This document shows, piece by piece, positions 1 to 10,835 of a DNA stretch of 64,000 nucleotides. This DNA is from Silene latifolia (taxonomy: Eukaryota; Streptophyta; Magnoliopsida; Caryophyllales; Caryophyllaceae). Numbering within the stretch: the first letter of the stretch is position 1; every line of letters begins with the position of its first letter. The notes below the pieces were generated by a model that was given only the letters and a program-made list of their open reading frames with translations, did not search any database and was not told the DNA's origin. The stretch lies in assembly GCF_048544455.1 (NCBI RefSeq), contig NC_133529.1:42509456-42573455 (forward strand). Reading direction: 5' to 3'. The translations under genes were made by a program, and so were the position numbers.

Positions 1-360
1 GCGAAAGGAAACGATTTTATCATCTACATCATAGACAAAAGAGCTCAAAAACTCCAAGGTAAGGTATGGATAGGACTTCTTTCGAAGATGCTATAGCCCC
101 TCCATTTCCAATATCTCAAATATGTGAGAGATATCCTCTTCCACCCCCAAGGTCACCAAAATATCGGGGTCCAAACAACGAGTCGGCCTCATGGTCCGAC
201 CCATTAAGGCCACAAAAGCAGCTCGTTGCTTAAAATCAGAGAAGATTACCGATGGATAATCGTCCACCAGGGGAACAAGAGGTTCTTGGCTAGATTGACC
301 AGTTTCCATGTTGGCATTAGCGCGAGTCCGTTTCTTAGCTGGGGCTTTTGATTTCGGCAT
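1..360 (-). pseudogene. Athila-type retrotransposon ORF, 5' part, with an in-frame stop
   Basis: The reading frame starts at the ATG complementary to 358-360 (MPKSKAPAKKR...) and runs off the left edge. A lysine/arginine-rich N terminus is followed by a segment resembling the ORF at 60855-62396: a block with a QR..F dipeptide region, then 'PTRCLDPDILVTLGV' and 'FEILEMEGL', then, after a TAG at 91-93, 'YPYLTLEFLSS'. This order matches the Athila ORF-1-like protein family, whose function is unknown. The TAG interrupts an otherwise continuous frame, so this copy is probably dead unless the stop is a sequence error. A longer reading from 435 is possible but would start upstream of a good splice acceptor (362-364), so 360 is preferred. 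Family assignment is by resemblance only. Confidence 0.6.
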
Positions 361-902
361 GCTGCAAAAAGAGAAGTTCAACAAGGATTTTCCGGAAATT
401 TTGCCATGGTAAGGACTATTTTGCAGCTTGTACACTTTTAAGACGGAGGTTTAAGACGGATTTTTCTCTCAAAAGACGTGACATACTAACCAATTAAGGC
501 ATTGTTACCATCAACTAACTCATAAGGAACATCCTAAAAGCAATCTAGGTGGCTAAAAATCAAAGTTTTGAGGCAAACCTTAGAAAATTTTCAACATTAA
601 ATCGATGATTTTGAGCATAAAAACCGTTTTTGAGCATAAATAAGTCGATGTTTAAGAGCAAATATAACCAAAATATCACTATAGAAGTATAAAACTTTGG
701 AATAAAAGAGTAAAATTTCAGATTTTGGGCAAGTATTCCATTGATTGAATTAAAAGCAAGGAAGGTTGATTAGATACATTACCTTAGTTGAAGATTGATT
801 AGATTGAACAAAGCAAGAGTGAAATCCAAAAGCAAATTCAACCAAAAATCACCCAAGTGTTTTTGAGAGAGAAATTTTGAAGAGTTTTTGTATAAAAGTG
901 AA
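361..902 (-). other. Leader and probable intron of the Athila-type ORF
   Basis: Read on the minus strand, the sequence CTAAG|GTAATG (exon end 783, intron starting 782) and a pyrimidine-rich tract ending TTTTTGCAG (intron end 362) would define a 421-bp intron ending one base before the ATG. The upstream part (783-902, continuing at 2079 after the hAT insertion) is pyrimidine-rich leader-like sequence. No ORF of its own was seen. The splice sites are inferred from consensus only. Confidence 0.4.
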
Positions 903-910
903 GTTGTTAG

Positions 911-2070
911 TAGGGGTGTTCACCGGTTCAAAACCGGACCGGACCAGACCGAACCGGTTTGGACCGCAGACCGGATTGCTTGAAAATCAAAGACCGGAGA
1001 CCGGACCTGCCAAGATGAGATCGAACCTGGACCGGACCGGATTTATGGTCCAAAAACCCAAACCGGACCACTTGGACCTGATGGTTAATAACACGTTCTT
1101 CTTCAATCCAGTTGTGCTGTTAAAGTGGAATTTGATGATTCATTTTCTTAACCCATACTGATTATTATACTGCGTAATTATACTGCGCAAGTTCATAGCC
1201 AAACCAATTAGAACGACAAAGCATTTAAAAAACCGGAAACAAATTGCAATCAAAGATGAAATCTGCCCATTAAATTAACACATGTACATAAATTGTGCCT
1301 CTTAAAATAAGAAAATATCTAATAAATCTAATTTAATAAGTTCTTCAAGAGATAAAAAGTGAAGCTTGGCAAATTATATGCATAAAAGCTCTGGATCCGT
1401 GCCTATGAATAACTTGCTACGGTAACTTGTCGACCACCGTCATGTAAATTAAGGGCTTGTCAAGAATAAATCCGATGTTCATCCCTTCAACTTTTCTTTT
1501 GGAGGACATCGCCAATGGAGCTTTTTTTTAGATGGGGAAGTTATATGTAAGAGAAATAATGAGAAATATAAAATACTTGAAATAGAAGGATATACACAAA
1601 ATGGTGTTTTCTTTACTTGAAAGGGCAAAATAAAGTGTCAAAGAAAAATAAGATGTGAGACTAATGGGAGGAAAAGAAATGGAGGTAGAATGAACAAGAT
1701 TTATAGGAAAAAAATAAATATATTAAACCCTAAGTTCATCCACCGCCTCCCATATTCTTGTACATTTTTCAATGGGCCTTTATAATTTATTTAATGTAGC
1801 AGCAATTTCCCAAAACCACTGTGACTATTTGTACTTTCGAGACATGTGTATAAGAAGTCTGACTCATGCGTTTCAGATTTCTTACTATTATGCAGGTCTA
1901 CCGGTTTGACCGGTTTTTTCCGGGTCTGGACCGGACCGACCCGTAGACCGGACAAGGCAAATTCGTGAACCCGGAGACCGGACCGGTAGGGGTTAGGTTC
2001 GGTCCGGTCTGGACCGGTCGGTCCATTTCGGTCCGGTTTACCGGTCTAGACCACTTTTTGAACAGCCCTA
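911..2070. mobile_element. Non-autonomous hAT element with CCGGACC-rich ends
   Basis: The ends are imperfect inverted repeats TAGGGGTGTTCA (911) and its complement TGAACAGCCCTA (ending 2070). Direct flanks gttgttag (903-910) and gttgtgag (2071-2078) match at 7 of 8 bases, the 8-bp target duplication typical of hAT. About 150 bp at each end is packed with variants of ACCGGACCGG in both orientations, recalling the subterminal transposase-binding repeats of hAT elements. The AT-rich interior (about 1090-1890) has no transposase-like ORF, so it depends on an enzyme supplied elsewhere. It interrupts the leader of the minus-strand Athila-type fragment. Confidence 0.8.
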
Positions 2071-2078
2071 GTTGTGAG

Positions 2079-4213
2079 GCGGAAATAAGAGTTGAATGGG
2101 TTATAGGGTTTTCCGGAAATAACCGAGCTGGACCGCGATTTTGGGGTACTCGGCCGAGTGCTGGGATTACTCGGTCGAGTATCCGATCTACTCGGTCGAT
2201 TACACAGAGATCAGTAGCTGGTTTAAATCATCATTCTAAGTACTCGGTCGAGTGTCTTTTTACTCGGCCGAATATGGCCTACTCGGTCGAGTATCAACTT
2301 TACTCGGCCGAGTGACCTTAACTAGGTCGAGCAACCACTAACGTTGGTCTCCTAACCTCTCCCATATCCCTTGCTACGGGTCTCTTTTGGTCAAAAGGTC
2401 AGTCAACAGGTCCTTAAACAAGGCGGGTATTACATGTAATCCCACAAAATCCACCACACATTTTAAGAGAGAAAAAAGGAGATGAGAGGAAGAGAAAAGA
2501 GAAGGAGAATCCCGTCCCTCCGCCCCGAGTTCGTAAGGTAAGATCGTCTCACTAGTTTATATATTATTTAATTAACCCGCCTCGACCTTGACCCGTCTCT
2601 AACCGCCCTTGACCGTTTGTTGACCACCGTTGACCACCTATACTTTGTTTGACCGAGTGTTTTTATGGGTTTTAATTGTTAGTGTGTGACCGACTTAAGA
2701 CGGATTTTTTACCACCAAAACGTGACTGACCACGGTTGGGGTTTGGGTGGTTGTGTCGAGGGTAGTAAGAAGAAGCCAGTGGTGGTCTTGGGTGGTGGGT
2801 TAGGTGGCTGTGGTGGCCGGGTTCTGGGGTAGAAGGTAGGGTGTACAGACGGTTTATAGTTGTTGTTGTATGTTGTATGTTGTATGTTGTCGTTGGTATT
2901 GTTGTTGGTTGCCGTTGTTGCTGTCGGGTATGGGAGTGGTCGTGTATGCGACCACCGTATCTAGGTGGGGCGACGGTGGTGAGGTGGTGGTGACCGGAGG
3001 GGTGTTGGGTTGTGCGTGTGTGTGGTGTGGTGTTGTTGTTCAGTGTTATTGTCGTGTGGTTGTTGTGCTGGCCGTGGCCCATCATGGCTGGTGGTGATGG
3101 CCACGGTGGTGACAGTAGGCAGTGGGGGCCGCCGGAGTATTGGAGGTAGTAGGGTGTGAGTGAGTCGGGATTTAAACCACGTAATTAACGGGAATTAAGT
3201 CGGGATTTGAATTAAAGTATATTTAATTGTATAATTATAATTTAATTAGATTAGATTAGTTAGTAATTTATTTTATTTAATTATTATATTTAGGTGACGG
3301 TTTTTATGGAAGATTATTTTATTCGGATTGCTTACGGAGATTTGCTAAAAGATAGGTTTATCCTACCCAGTTTCAATATTATGTCTAATTGTTAAATGAG
3401 TCATTTGTCATTCATTTGCATTGAATGAGTCGGTAATTGGCATGGTATACGGTATCTTGCATTTATTGTATTGTCTTGTATGTCGGAGGACTTGGTGGAT
3501 TACTTGTTGTTACGGAGACGTGAGGCGGTTGGGAGACTGTCTCACGCTCGGGTCGCCTCTTGGAGCTTCCCACTCCAAGAGGAATGTGCACATTAATGGC
3601 TTGAGTCACAGAGGGACTCATGTGGTTGAGACACGAATTCTGGCAGGGTATCCGGTTGGCTTCCGGACCCGGTACGTCTGGGCGTGTCCCAGTACATGTT
3701 TGTGGTTGTTGGTATGTCTGGGCGTGTCCTGGTACCAGTGTGGTTGTCGGTATGTCTGGGATGTCCCTGTACCGTAGCGGTGGTTATTTGATATCATGTC
3801 ATTCATATCATAGTCATGTTCCATATTCACACACTCGAGTCGTGTCACACTTTGTTTATTGGAACTAACGTTTGTTGTGTCTGTGTAATTGTCACCTATT
3901 TCCGGGGTGGCCTGTGTCGATCCATATGATATTTTCGATCATATGGGGAGCAGGTTAAGTACAGGTTTTGCTTGTTGACGTGATCGGGATTTGGGCCGCG
4001 CTTTGGACTTGGAGTGGAGTACTTGGATAGTTGATAGATAACATAGATAATAGTCATAAGTTGTATTCTTTTATTTATTTATTCATGTTTTGTAATCACT
4101 AAACTTGTTATTTATCATAAATGTTCCTGATTGTATCTCCGATTTAGCGTCTCGGGAAACCGAGATGGTAACATCTACTAATTACCTTGGCCGGGTAAGA
4201 AGGGGGTGTTACA
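2079..4213 (+). mobile_element. Gypsy-type LTR remnant (plus orientation)
   Basis: The 3' end GGGGGTGTTACA at 4213 is typical of gypsy LTRs that begin TGTAATACCC and end GTGTTACA. The 5' end is unclear: a GGGTATTACA/TGTAATCCC junction at 2434/2435 could be the boundary of two LTRs, or the LTR may simply be truncated on the left. It carries a run of TACTCGGYCGAGTR dyads (2147-2333). Segment 3507-3680 is repeated in inverted orientation at about 4430-4600. ORFs at 2672-3097 come from low-complexity GT-rich sequence and are not genes. No internal coding domain is attached, so this is a solo or truncated LTR. Confidence 0.55.
2147..2333. repeat. Eight TACTCGGYCGAGTR-type dyads at about 20-bp pitch
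   Basis: Fourteen-base dyads start at 2147, 2168, 2189, 2241, 2261, 2280, 2301 and 2320. The pattern is YACTCG-GY-CGAGTR with a few single-base variants (2189, 2261, 2320). Start-to-start distances are 21, 21, 52, 20, 19, 21 and 19 bp, roughly two turns of B-DNA. The intervening bases are not conserved, so this is not an ordinary tandem repeat. Confidence 0.85.
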
Positions 4214-5557
4214 ACAGATATTTGAAAACGCTTTGTTTAGCTTCAATAATACAAATGCTCAATAAATACGTGTGAATGTGAAAGACTAAATGATTATGAT
4301 ATGAAATGATGATGTAACAATGCAAGCATCCAAAACGCCACACCTGCTCCATAACAAACCTGGTGACGGCATCACACCATCACCAAACCGCAGGACCGCA
4401 GTCCGTCACAAAGGTACTCGGGACACACCCGTGGTACTGGACTCGGGCGCTAACCGGATTCCTGCCAGACGTCGTGCCTCAACCACACGAGTCTCTCCAA
4501 ACTCGAATCGTTAACGTGCACGTCCCTATTGGAGTGGGAAGCTCCAAGAGGCGACCCTAGCGTAAGACGGTCTCCCAACCGTCTTACGTCTCTTCAACTA
4601 CCACTTATCACCAATATCCTCCATTCACCACCTCCAACATCCACACTAAACCAAGTATGCACAAAAAACAAATAAGCCTTTTCACATAAGAATGAACCAT
4701 CTTATGACAAGAACTCACATGTTTACTAATAAACCAACTAATTAAATGACAAATTTCCCAAATCATGTTATAATACAACAAGGTGATATCGTGATACCAA
4801 ATCCCCTTACCCAATCACAATACATGAATAAACACCCCCACATTAATATCCCATTAAACCCTAATTACCAATTATTCATGTTAGCATGCAACTACCACAC
4901 GGATTATGTAATTCATGATAACTAATGCACAAACAAACATCCATATTATCAAAGCTAAGTAGGGAAAACCCTACCTCTTGCTAATCTCCAAGAATTCAAG
5001 CAAGCTAGAAGGACTCCTCAATGAAGTCTCCTCCTACACAAATTATGACTAACTATCACAACAACATAATACAACAATAATAATACTAATTAACCCCTTA
5101 AATAACCCATTTAATTAGTCAAAACCCTAATTAAAATCCCATAAGACAACATACTGATTAAACTAGGGTTTACTAATTAAGAATAGAGGAAAAGAGTAAG
5201 AGTGTACTTATAAGTGTAAACAAATGAGCAAGAACAAGAATTAGGAAGCAAATCTTCAAAAGTATGGTGGAAATCTTGAGGATAAGATTTGGGAGTATTT
5301 TGTGGGATTTTGAGAGATATGAAGATAAAGTTTGGTGAGAAATATGAAAAACAAAAAGAGTTTAAAAGGCTAAGGTCCACCAAAAATATTCACACGCGAA
5401 ACAAGGGCCAGACAGGTCACTCGGTCGAGTGCTCGGTGACACACGGTCGAGTGCACTAGCCAGTAGGCACTCGGCCGAGTGACTCATTCCAGAAGCTGGT
5501 ATGAAATGACCAGGTGTACTCGGCCGAGTGCAGCCTTAGAAATTACGGGGTATTACA
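4214..5557 (-). mobile_element. Gypsy-type LTR remnant (minus orientation), 3' part missing
   Basis: Read on the minus strand it starts TGTAATACCCCG at 5557 and carries dyads of the same ACTCGG class within 150 bp of its start. It is homologous to the plus-strand LTR remnant over about 4430-4600, where the sequence around TCGCCTCTTGGAGCTTCCCA is nearly identical to the inverse of 3507-3600. It ends abruptly at 4214 against the 3' end of that other LTR, so its own 3' end is lost. No coding sequence was seen; most of 4610-5390 is AT-rich leader-like sequence. Confidence 0.55.
5418..5530. repeat. Four ACTCGGYCGAGT dyads in the minus-oriented LTR
   Basis: Fourteen-base dyads start at 5418, 5440 (one half-site altered), 5468 and 5517. 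They follow the same YACTCG-GY-CGAGTR pattern as the array at 2147-2333 and sit in the corresponding part of the LTR, close to its TGTAATACC start. Spacing is looser here (22, 28, 49 bp). Confidence 0.8.
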
Positions 5558-6394
5558 GTTTCTCATCCACACTTTTTAAAGTTTCGGTTTTCGGTCTGGT
5601 CCGGTACAATATCGGTTATTTTCGGTTCGAACCAAGTAACTAATTTTCGCAACTTTATAAATTATCAAGTATTTTTATCTTCAAAAAAATATTTAAGCTT
5701 AATATTGGTGGTTATTTATGCTAAAGATACTTTAATGAATTAGTTTATTTGTTTTAATGAAATTAATTTAATTATTATATTTTAAAAATGAATTATTATC
5801 CCTTTCGGTGCGGTGCGAGAGAGGTGCTGTCGATGCTTGTATGAGGAGGGTTGTTTTTGGGCTGGTGAATGAAGCCATGGTGGCTTAATTGGAGAGTTCC
5901 GTCGTCGAATGGTGGTTGTGGTGGTACCATCTGTTTAAGGTTGACGAAGAAGAGAATATGGTGGTGATTGTGTGGTTAATGGTGAATAGGAAGATGGCGC
6001 AGGGCGGAGCCATGTTGGAAGCCATGGTGGTGCGTGAGGCAGCAAGGGGTGTTGATTTTGTTTGGATGAGGAGAAGGACGATAGATACACAGTGAAGATA
6101 GCAGAGATTTGAAATGAATTTGACCAGCAGCTTGACTTTGGTTCATTTGCTCAAAGTTTATATTAGTTGATCCCACGGGCGGACCCACCTGGTAGCAACG
6201 GGTGGCGGCCGCTACCCCAAACATAAAAAAATTGGTTTAGAAGACGGATTTTTGCTACCCCAAATATTGTTGAACAGTAGTTAAGTAAATAATAACCCAT
6301 TAAATGTATAATAGATATCTTGTGATTCAATGGTAAAGACTTTGGGTTTCCACCTATTAGCCCGGATTCAAATCCCATTACATACATATTTTCT
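5558..6394. other. Intergenic stretch without a recognisable gene
   Basis: Contains a short CGGT-rich piece (5580-5640) resembling decayed hAT termini, AT-rich sequence, and a G-rich stretch (5800-6120) with short ORFs that match nothing I recognise. I see no supported coding region. Confidence 0.5.
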
Positions 6395-6540
6395 TTTCTT
6401 TTTTTGGATTATTTCATGGGATTAATCCATCCTATGGATGCCTTGCAAATAACACTCCTTCCTATCAGTAACTCCGATTAAATCCATCATATCCACCATT
6501 TTTCTCAAAACAAACTCACTTAAAATATGACTGGTTACTT
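6395..6540. repeat. Left arm of an inverted repeat flanking the SIRE element
   Basis: The reverse complement of about 6400-6500 resembles 18735-18835. Shared blocks include 'gatatgatggatttaat', 'ttactgatagg', 'gtgttatttgca' and 'ccataggatggatta'. The two arms lie on either side of the SIRE insertion, so they may be the termini of one older element that SIRE entered. Confidence 0.5.
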
Positions 6541-6608
6541 TAGATTAATTATAATTATAACTAACAAAATCAAACCATCCTTGAGTTGATCTTCCTTTTT
6601 ATACATCA

Positions 6609-8060
6609 TGTTGGGTTCCTTTGATTAATGATAACATGCCCATTTGATGTGTGCTTTCTTAGTTTACCTTTTCAGGATTTGTGGTTAAATCAAGCTTGGA
6701 TTAAGAAGTGTTGAGTTGTTAATCATCCCATTGTATTGAGTCTCAAGTGTCATCTAATGTACAAGTGAGAAAGTAGAGTATCTTAGAGTAATAGAAACAG
6801 TCAAGACGACTGTTACTTTCACAAGTAAACAGCTGCTTGGATTGTTGCCTCAATTCGTAACACTTGAAGCCTTTTTATCTTTCGAAAATCTTTTACGTGT
6901 CTCTTATTTTTGAAAGATAAACTTCAGATTTTTATTAGAATTTGGCCTTCAATAAAAAGTGGTTTGAATAATTATCATTTTCAAAATGTTTCCTCTTTGT
7001 GCAAATTTAACCCTTTGGTCTTTTAGAAAACAAGAAATGCTTTTTGCCATATTTGTGTAAACTTGTCATCATGTGACTTGTTTTTCCCTCTTTGTTTTCT
7101 GAATTTGCATGAGCTTTTATGGATAATTTTCAAACACTCTTTCTCTCTTTTTGCCTTTGCATAAGAACCTTCTTTGGTGCAAGTATTGGGTGGTTGTTGA
7201 GGCTCTTCACATGTGAGGTCTTTGACCCTTCAAAACCCTAGCAACTCCCTTACTCATCCTCTCTATAAAAGGCGTGCCACTCCCTCATAAAAATCCCAAG
7301 ACTTTTTCTGAAATTTATTTCAAGTTTGCAAATTGTTTTCAAAGCTTAAAAACCGTGTTTATTTTGCAAAACTTCTAAGAGTCTTCAAGTTGTTACAATC
7401 ATGGCTCTTTGTTATTTTTAACATACTAAACTCTCTTGCTTATGAATTGTTGATCTTGTAAAAGTTGTCCATCTCTATTCTTTGTTAAGAATAAGTTAGT
7501 GGAAACTTGATCCTTATAACATTCTAAGTGTGTTAGTAGAGTTTAGGACGGAGTAGTCTTCAACTCTTGGCAACCGGCGTAGGTTGCGAGTTGGCTTGTC
7601 ATACGAACGGAGTAGTTCTTGGACTCGCTTTACAACCGGAGTAGGTTGGTGTCTTTTATTGTACGGGTCTTTTAGTAGTCGGAGTAGATCACTAAAAGAA
7701 ATCAATAAAAAGTAGATTGAACGTAGGCACTTGAGTATTTGCCGAACCAATTCAAAATCTCGTGTTTTGATCTTTCTTTTTATTTCCGCTGCTCTTTTAT
7801 TTTGTTTGTTTTGCTTTGCTTAAACCTCGAAGTAACAGTTCATCATACTGTCACATTTGGACTGCAGTCTGTACTTCATAAACTGAGACAAATAGCTACA
7901 GTCAGAACCGTTGTTACTTTCATACTTCAGCAAATATTCATTATATCACTCGTTCTATCTTACAACTCTCTTTAACTCAATAAAGTAGAAGTTTAATTTT
8001 TTAAAGAGTACCTAATTCACCCCCTCCTCCTCTTAGGTACTCGAATCCATAAACTCAACA
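6609..8060 (+). repeat. SIRE 5' LTR
   Basis: Begins TGTTGGG and ends CTCAACA, giving TGTTG...CAACA terminal inverted bases. A TATA-like CTATAAAAGG lies at 7263-7272, about 800 bp before the LTR end. Between 7540 and 7690 the motif CGGAGTAG recurs irregularly. ORFs called inside (for example 7514-7975) are present in both LTRs and are not considered genes. Confidence 0.93.
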
Positions 8061-8062
8061 AT

Positions 8063-8074
8063 TGGTATCAGAGC
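8063..8074 (+). promoter_or_regulatory. Primer binding site for initiator tRNA-Met (SIRE)
   Basis: TGGTATCAGAGC lies two bases after the LTR and is complementary to the 3' end of plant initiator tRNA-Met, the usual copia primer. Confidence 0.9.
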
Positions 8075-8123
8075 ATCATGCTCTTGATCGAGGCTAACCG
8101 CCTTAGAGTTTGATTCGTGGATA

Positions 8124-10472
8124 ATGGATTCCGAGAAACACTCCAAGATCCCGGTCTTTACCGGTTCGAATTTTGGATGGTGGAAACTCAAAATGGAACA
8201 TTACATCAAAAGTATCGATTATAAATGTTGGAACATCATCCAAAATGGACCTCTCCATTGAGGAAACCGATATCTTAAACGGTTTCACCAAGACAAAAGA
8301 GGAAAGAAATTACAATGAAAACGACTTTAAACTTGCCGAAAAGAATTCCAAAGCAATGTCGATTCTTCAACGTTGTGTTGGTGAGGGGGAAGTTAGTCGA
8401 ATCTCCGGATGTCCTACGGCAAAATATATTTGGGATTCCCTTGTACTTGCCTATGAAGGGACGTCCCAAGTAAGAAAATACCGTATTGACCTTCTCATGC
8501 AACAATATGAGATGTTTAGAATGTCAAAGGACGAGTCCTTAAATAGTTTCTCTTCACGTTTTTCTTGTATTATTAATGAGCTTAAAAGTCTAGGAAGGAA
8601 TTTCGAATCCGAGGACATCATTCGAAAAATCCTTCGTAGTCTAACCTCTAAGTGGCAACCCAAGGTCACCGACATAGAGGAAGCTAAAGACTTGTCAACC
8701 CTATCTCTTCATGAAATAATGGGATCACTAATGGCTCACGAGTTTAATCTCGATAAGCATTCTAGTGAGTCCTCAAAGGGAAAGAGTCTCGCCCTCACAT
8801 CCTCTCCAAGTGATGGAGAAGATGAGGAGGAAGACGAGTTTGCTATGTTCTCAAGAAACCTAGTCGGGTTAGTCAATGGTCAAGGAAACAAAAGGTTCAC
8901 TAATAATTTCTCGAAAAAACGCTTTCCTAAGAGACGACGTAACTCCACCGTGGGATGCTTTAAATGTGGTGATAAAACTCACCAAATTAAAGAATGTCCC
9001 AAGTGGGATGATATCAAATCAAAGGAAAGAAGAGAAAAGGTTAAAAAGGACTATAAACATATAGTCATGAGTGCCATTTGGGGAATGTCCGACTCCGAGG
9101 AAGATGAGGAACTCATTGAGGAGGAACTAGAGGCTAAAATGTGTCTTACAAATCATTTTAAAGAAAAAGTCTCAAAAACCTCAAAAATTGAACACTTAAG
9201 ATGCCTCATGGCTAATCCCGACGATTCCGACTCCGATTCCGACAACGAGGTAATCCATCTAAAGGCCAAGGCTAGAACTTACTCCAAAGAGAAAGTATGT
9301 AAGCTTCTTGACCAACTTTTTGATAAGTGTCGGTTTCAAAATGATAAGCTTGAGGTAATGCAAAATGAGATTGAGGAAATTGCTCAAGAGAACTTCAACC
9401 TTAAAAATGAACTAAAAGCAACAGACAGCGTCACTGTCACCTCTGAGGCTTATGATGAAGTTAAAAGAGTCAACAAGTTAAACAAACATTTGACTAAAGA
9501 ATTAGAACGTCTTAGGTTGACCCCCGCCGACGTCTCTGACCTTGAAAACGTCAACACTACCTTGGTGACGCAAGTTTCCTCACTAACCAAGGAACGTGAT
9601 GATCTTTTGAGGGACAAAGATGCTCTTGAAAATGAAATCTATGACTTTGTAGTTGAGGTTGTAGACCTAAGAGAAACAGTGTCTAAGACTGTTGCTTCTG
9701 AAAAAGATTTAGACAAATCAAATGAAAAGATTGAATGTTTGGTAAATGAAAACAAGTGTCTTAAAGGTGAGGTTGTTTGTCTTAAGAATGAAATAGAAGT
9801 CCTTCATGATAGGCTTACTTTTTTTCAAAAAGGTATGCCGAATGTAGCACTTCTAGGTCTTCTCCTCATCATAGATCCGATGAAATCATTGATCTAAACA
9901 AAAGTCTTGACGAGATGACGTCTAAATATGAAGAGTCCAAAGAACGAATCATGTATCTCGTGTCTAAACTCAACAACCACACCCATGACTTCATAGTTGA
10001 GAAAAGGTTGTCTATTGAAAGTGTCAACAATGATGAACTCAAGAGAGAAAAAGAAAAGAATTTGCATCTCCTCTCTAGAGTCAATGACTTGACCAATGAA
10101 CTTGTGAGTGCCAAAAACATCACTGAAAAATGGGAAGGAAGTCAAACAGTGTTAAACTTCCTCACGAATCAAACCGTGAAATGTGACAAAGTTGCTGGTT
10201 TGTGCTTCAAATGGAACAGTCAGACCGACTGTTGTATCCAGAAGCCTAAAACTGATTTTAGAAGAAGGAAATACGTGGGTCTTCCCGAATACATCATTTG
10301 CAATTATTGTGGTAACAATGGTCATGTTTTCAACGGGTGTACAAAACGATTTAATGACATTAACAAGAATATCAAAACAATAAAGCAAATATGGATTAGG
10401 AAAGACACCATAAGATATGTTGATCACAAAAGGGGACCCGAATTCGTTTGGGTTCCTAAACTCAAAGTCTAA
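8124..10472 (+). pseudogene. SIRE gag, frameshifted at least twice
   Basis: The likely start is ATG 8124 (MDSEKHSKIPVF, then an FGWWKLKME motif as in copia gag N termini). That frame ends soon after a probable one-base lesion near 8258, and the protein continues in another frame to 9897. A first zinc knuckle CFKCGDKTHQIKEC (CX2CX4HX4C) lies near 8960. An acidic stretch and a long coiled coil follow. The frame shifts again near 9890 and continues to 10472 with a second knuckle CNYCGNNGHVFNGC (10311-10352). Gag would form the virus-like particle and bind the RNA. Long coiled-coil gag proteins are known in SIRE elements. The ORF called from 8173 begins with TTG, so it is not a real start. Confidence 0.85.
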
Positions 10473-10485
10473 TTTTGTGTAGGGC

Positions 10486-10830
10486 TTGGTGAGAGGCGGC
10501 CGCAATTGGTACTTGGATAGTGGATGCTCTCGTCACATGACGGGTGATAGAAGCCAATTCCTCTTACTTAAAGCATACAATGGTGGCACGGTAAGGTTTG
10601 GTGACAACAAGAAAGGTGAAGTAATTGGCATTGGAAAAGTTCGTAAGTCACCATTACTTTGTGTCGACAACGTGCGGCTTGTCAAAGGTTTGAAACATAA
10701 TCTCCTTAGCATTTCTCAACTTTGTGATAAGGGTAATATTGTAGAATTTAGTGCTAATATGTGTCGAATATTTGATGCCACTACTAATGAACTAATACTT
10801 GAAGGAAGACGTGTCAAAGACTTTACTTAA
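10486..10830 (+). pseudogene. SIRE aspartic protease domain
   Basis: The sequence WYLDSGCSRHMTG (near 10507) is the catalytic site of copia retropepsins, with the Asp in D-S-G. It is followed by GIGKV and 'LKHNLLSISQLCDKG', usual for copia PR. A stop at 10473 after gag and a frame change after 10830 separate it from its neighbours, so the polyprotein is broken on both sides. The protease would mature the gag-pol polyprotein. Confidence 0.85.
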
Positions 10831-10835
10831 CTAAT

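Noticed and set aside
2430..2440. GGGTATTACA/TGTAATCCC junction as a certain LTR-LTR border
   Set aside because: The half-motifs fit LTR ends, but no matching target duplication is visible and the homologous minus copy does not clearly support a border here.
2672..3097. His/Thr-rich minus ORF and overlapping plus ORF
   Set aside because: They arise from low-complexity GT-rich sequence in an LTR remnant.
5889..6095. Short ORF in a G-rich stretch
   Set aside because: No homology recognised and the composition is biased; it may be chance.
8063..8074. tRNA-like sequences at the primer sites (8063, 39113, 45164, 55386)
   Set aside because: Only 12-18 bases match tRNA 3' ends as complements; no tRNA fold is present, so they are primer sites and not tRNA genes.
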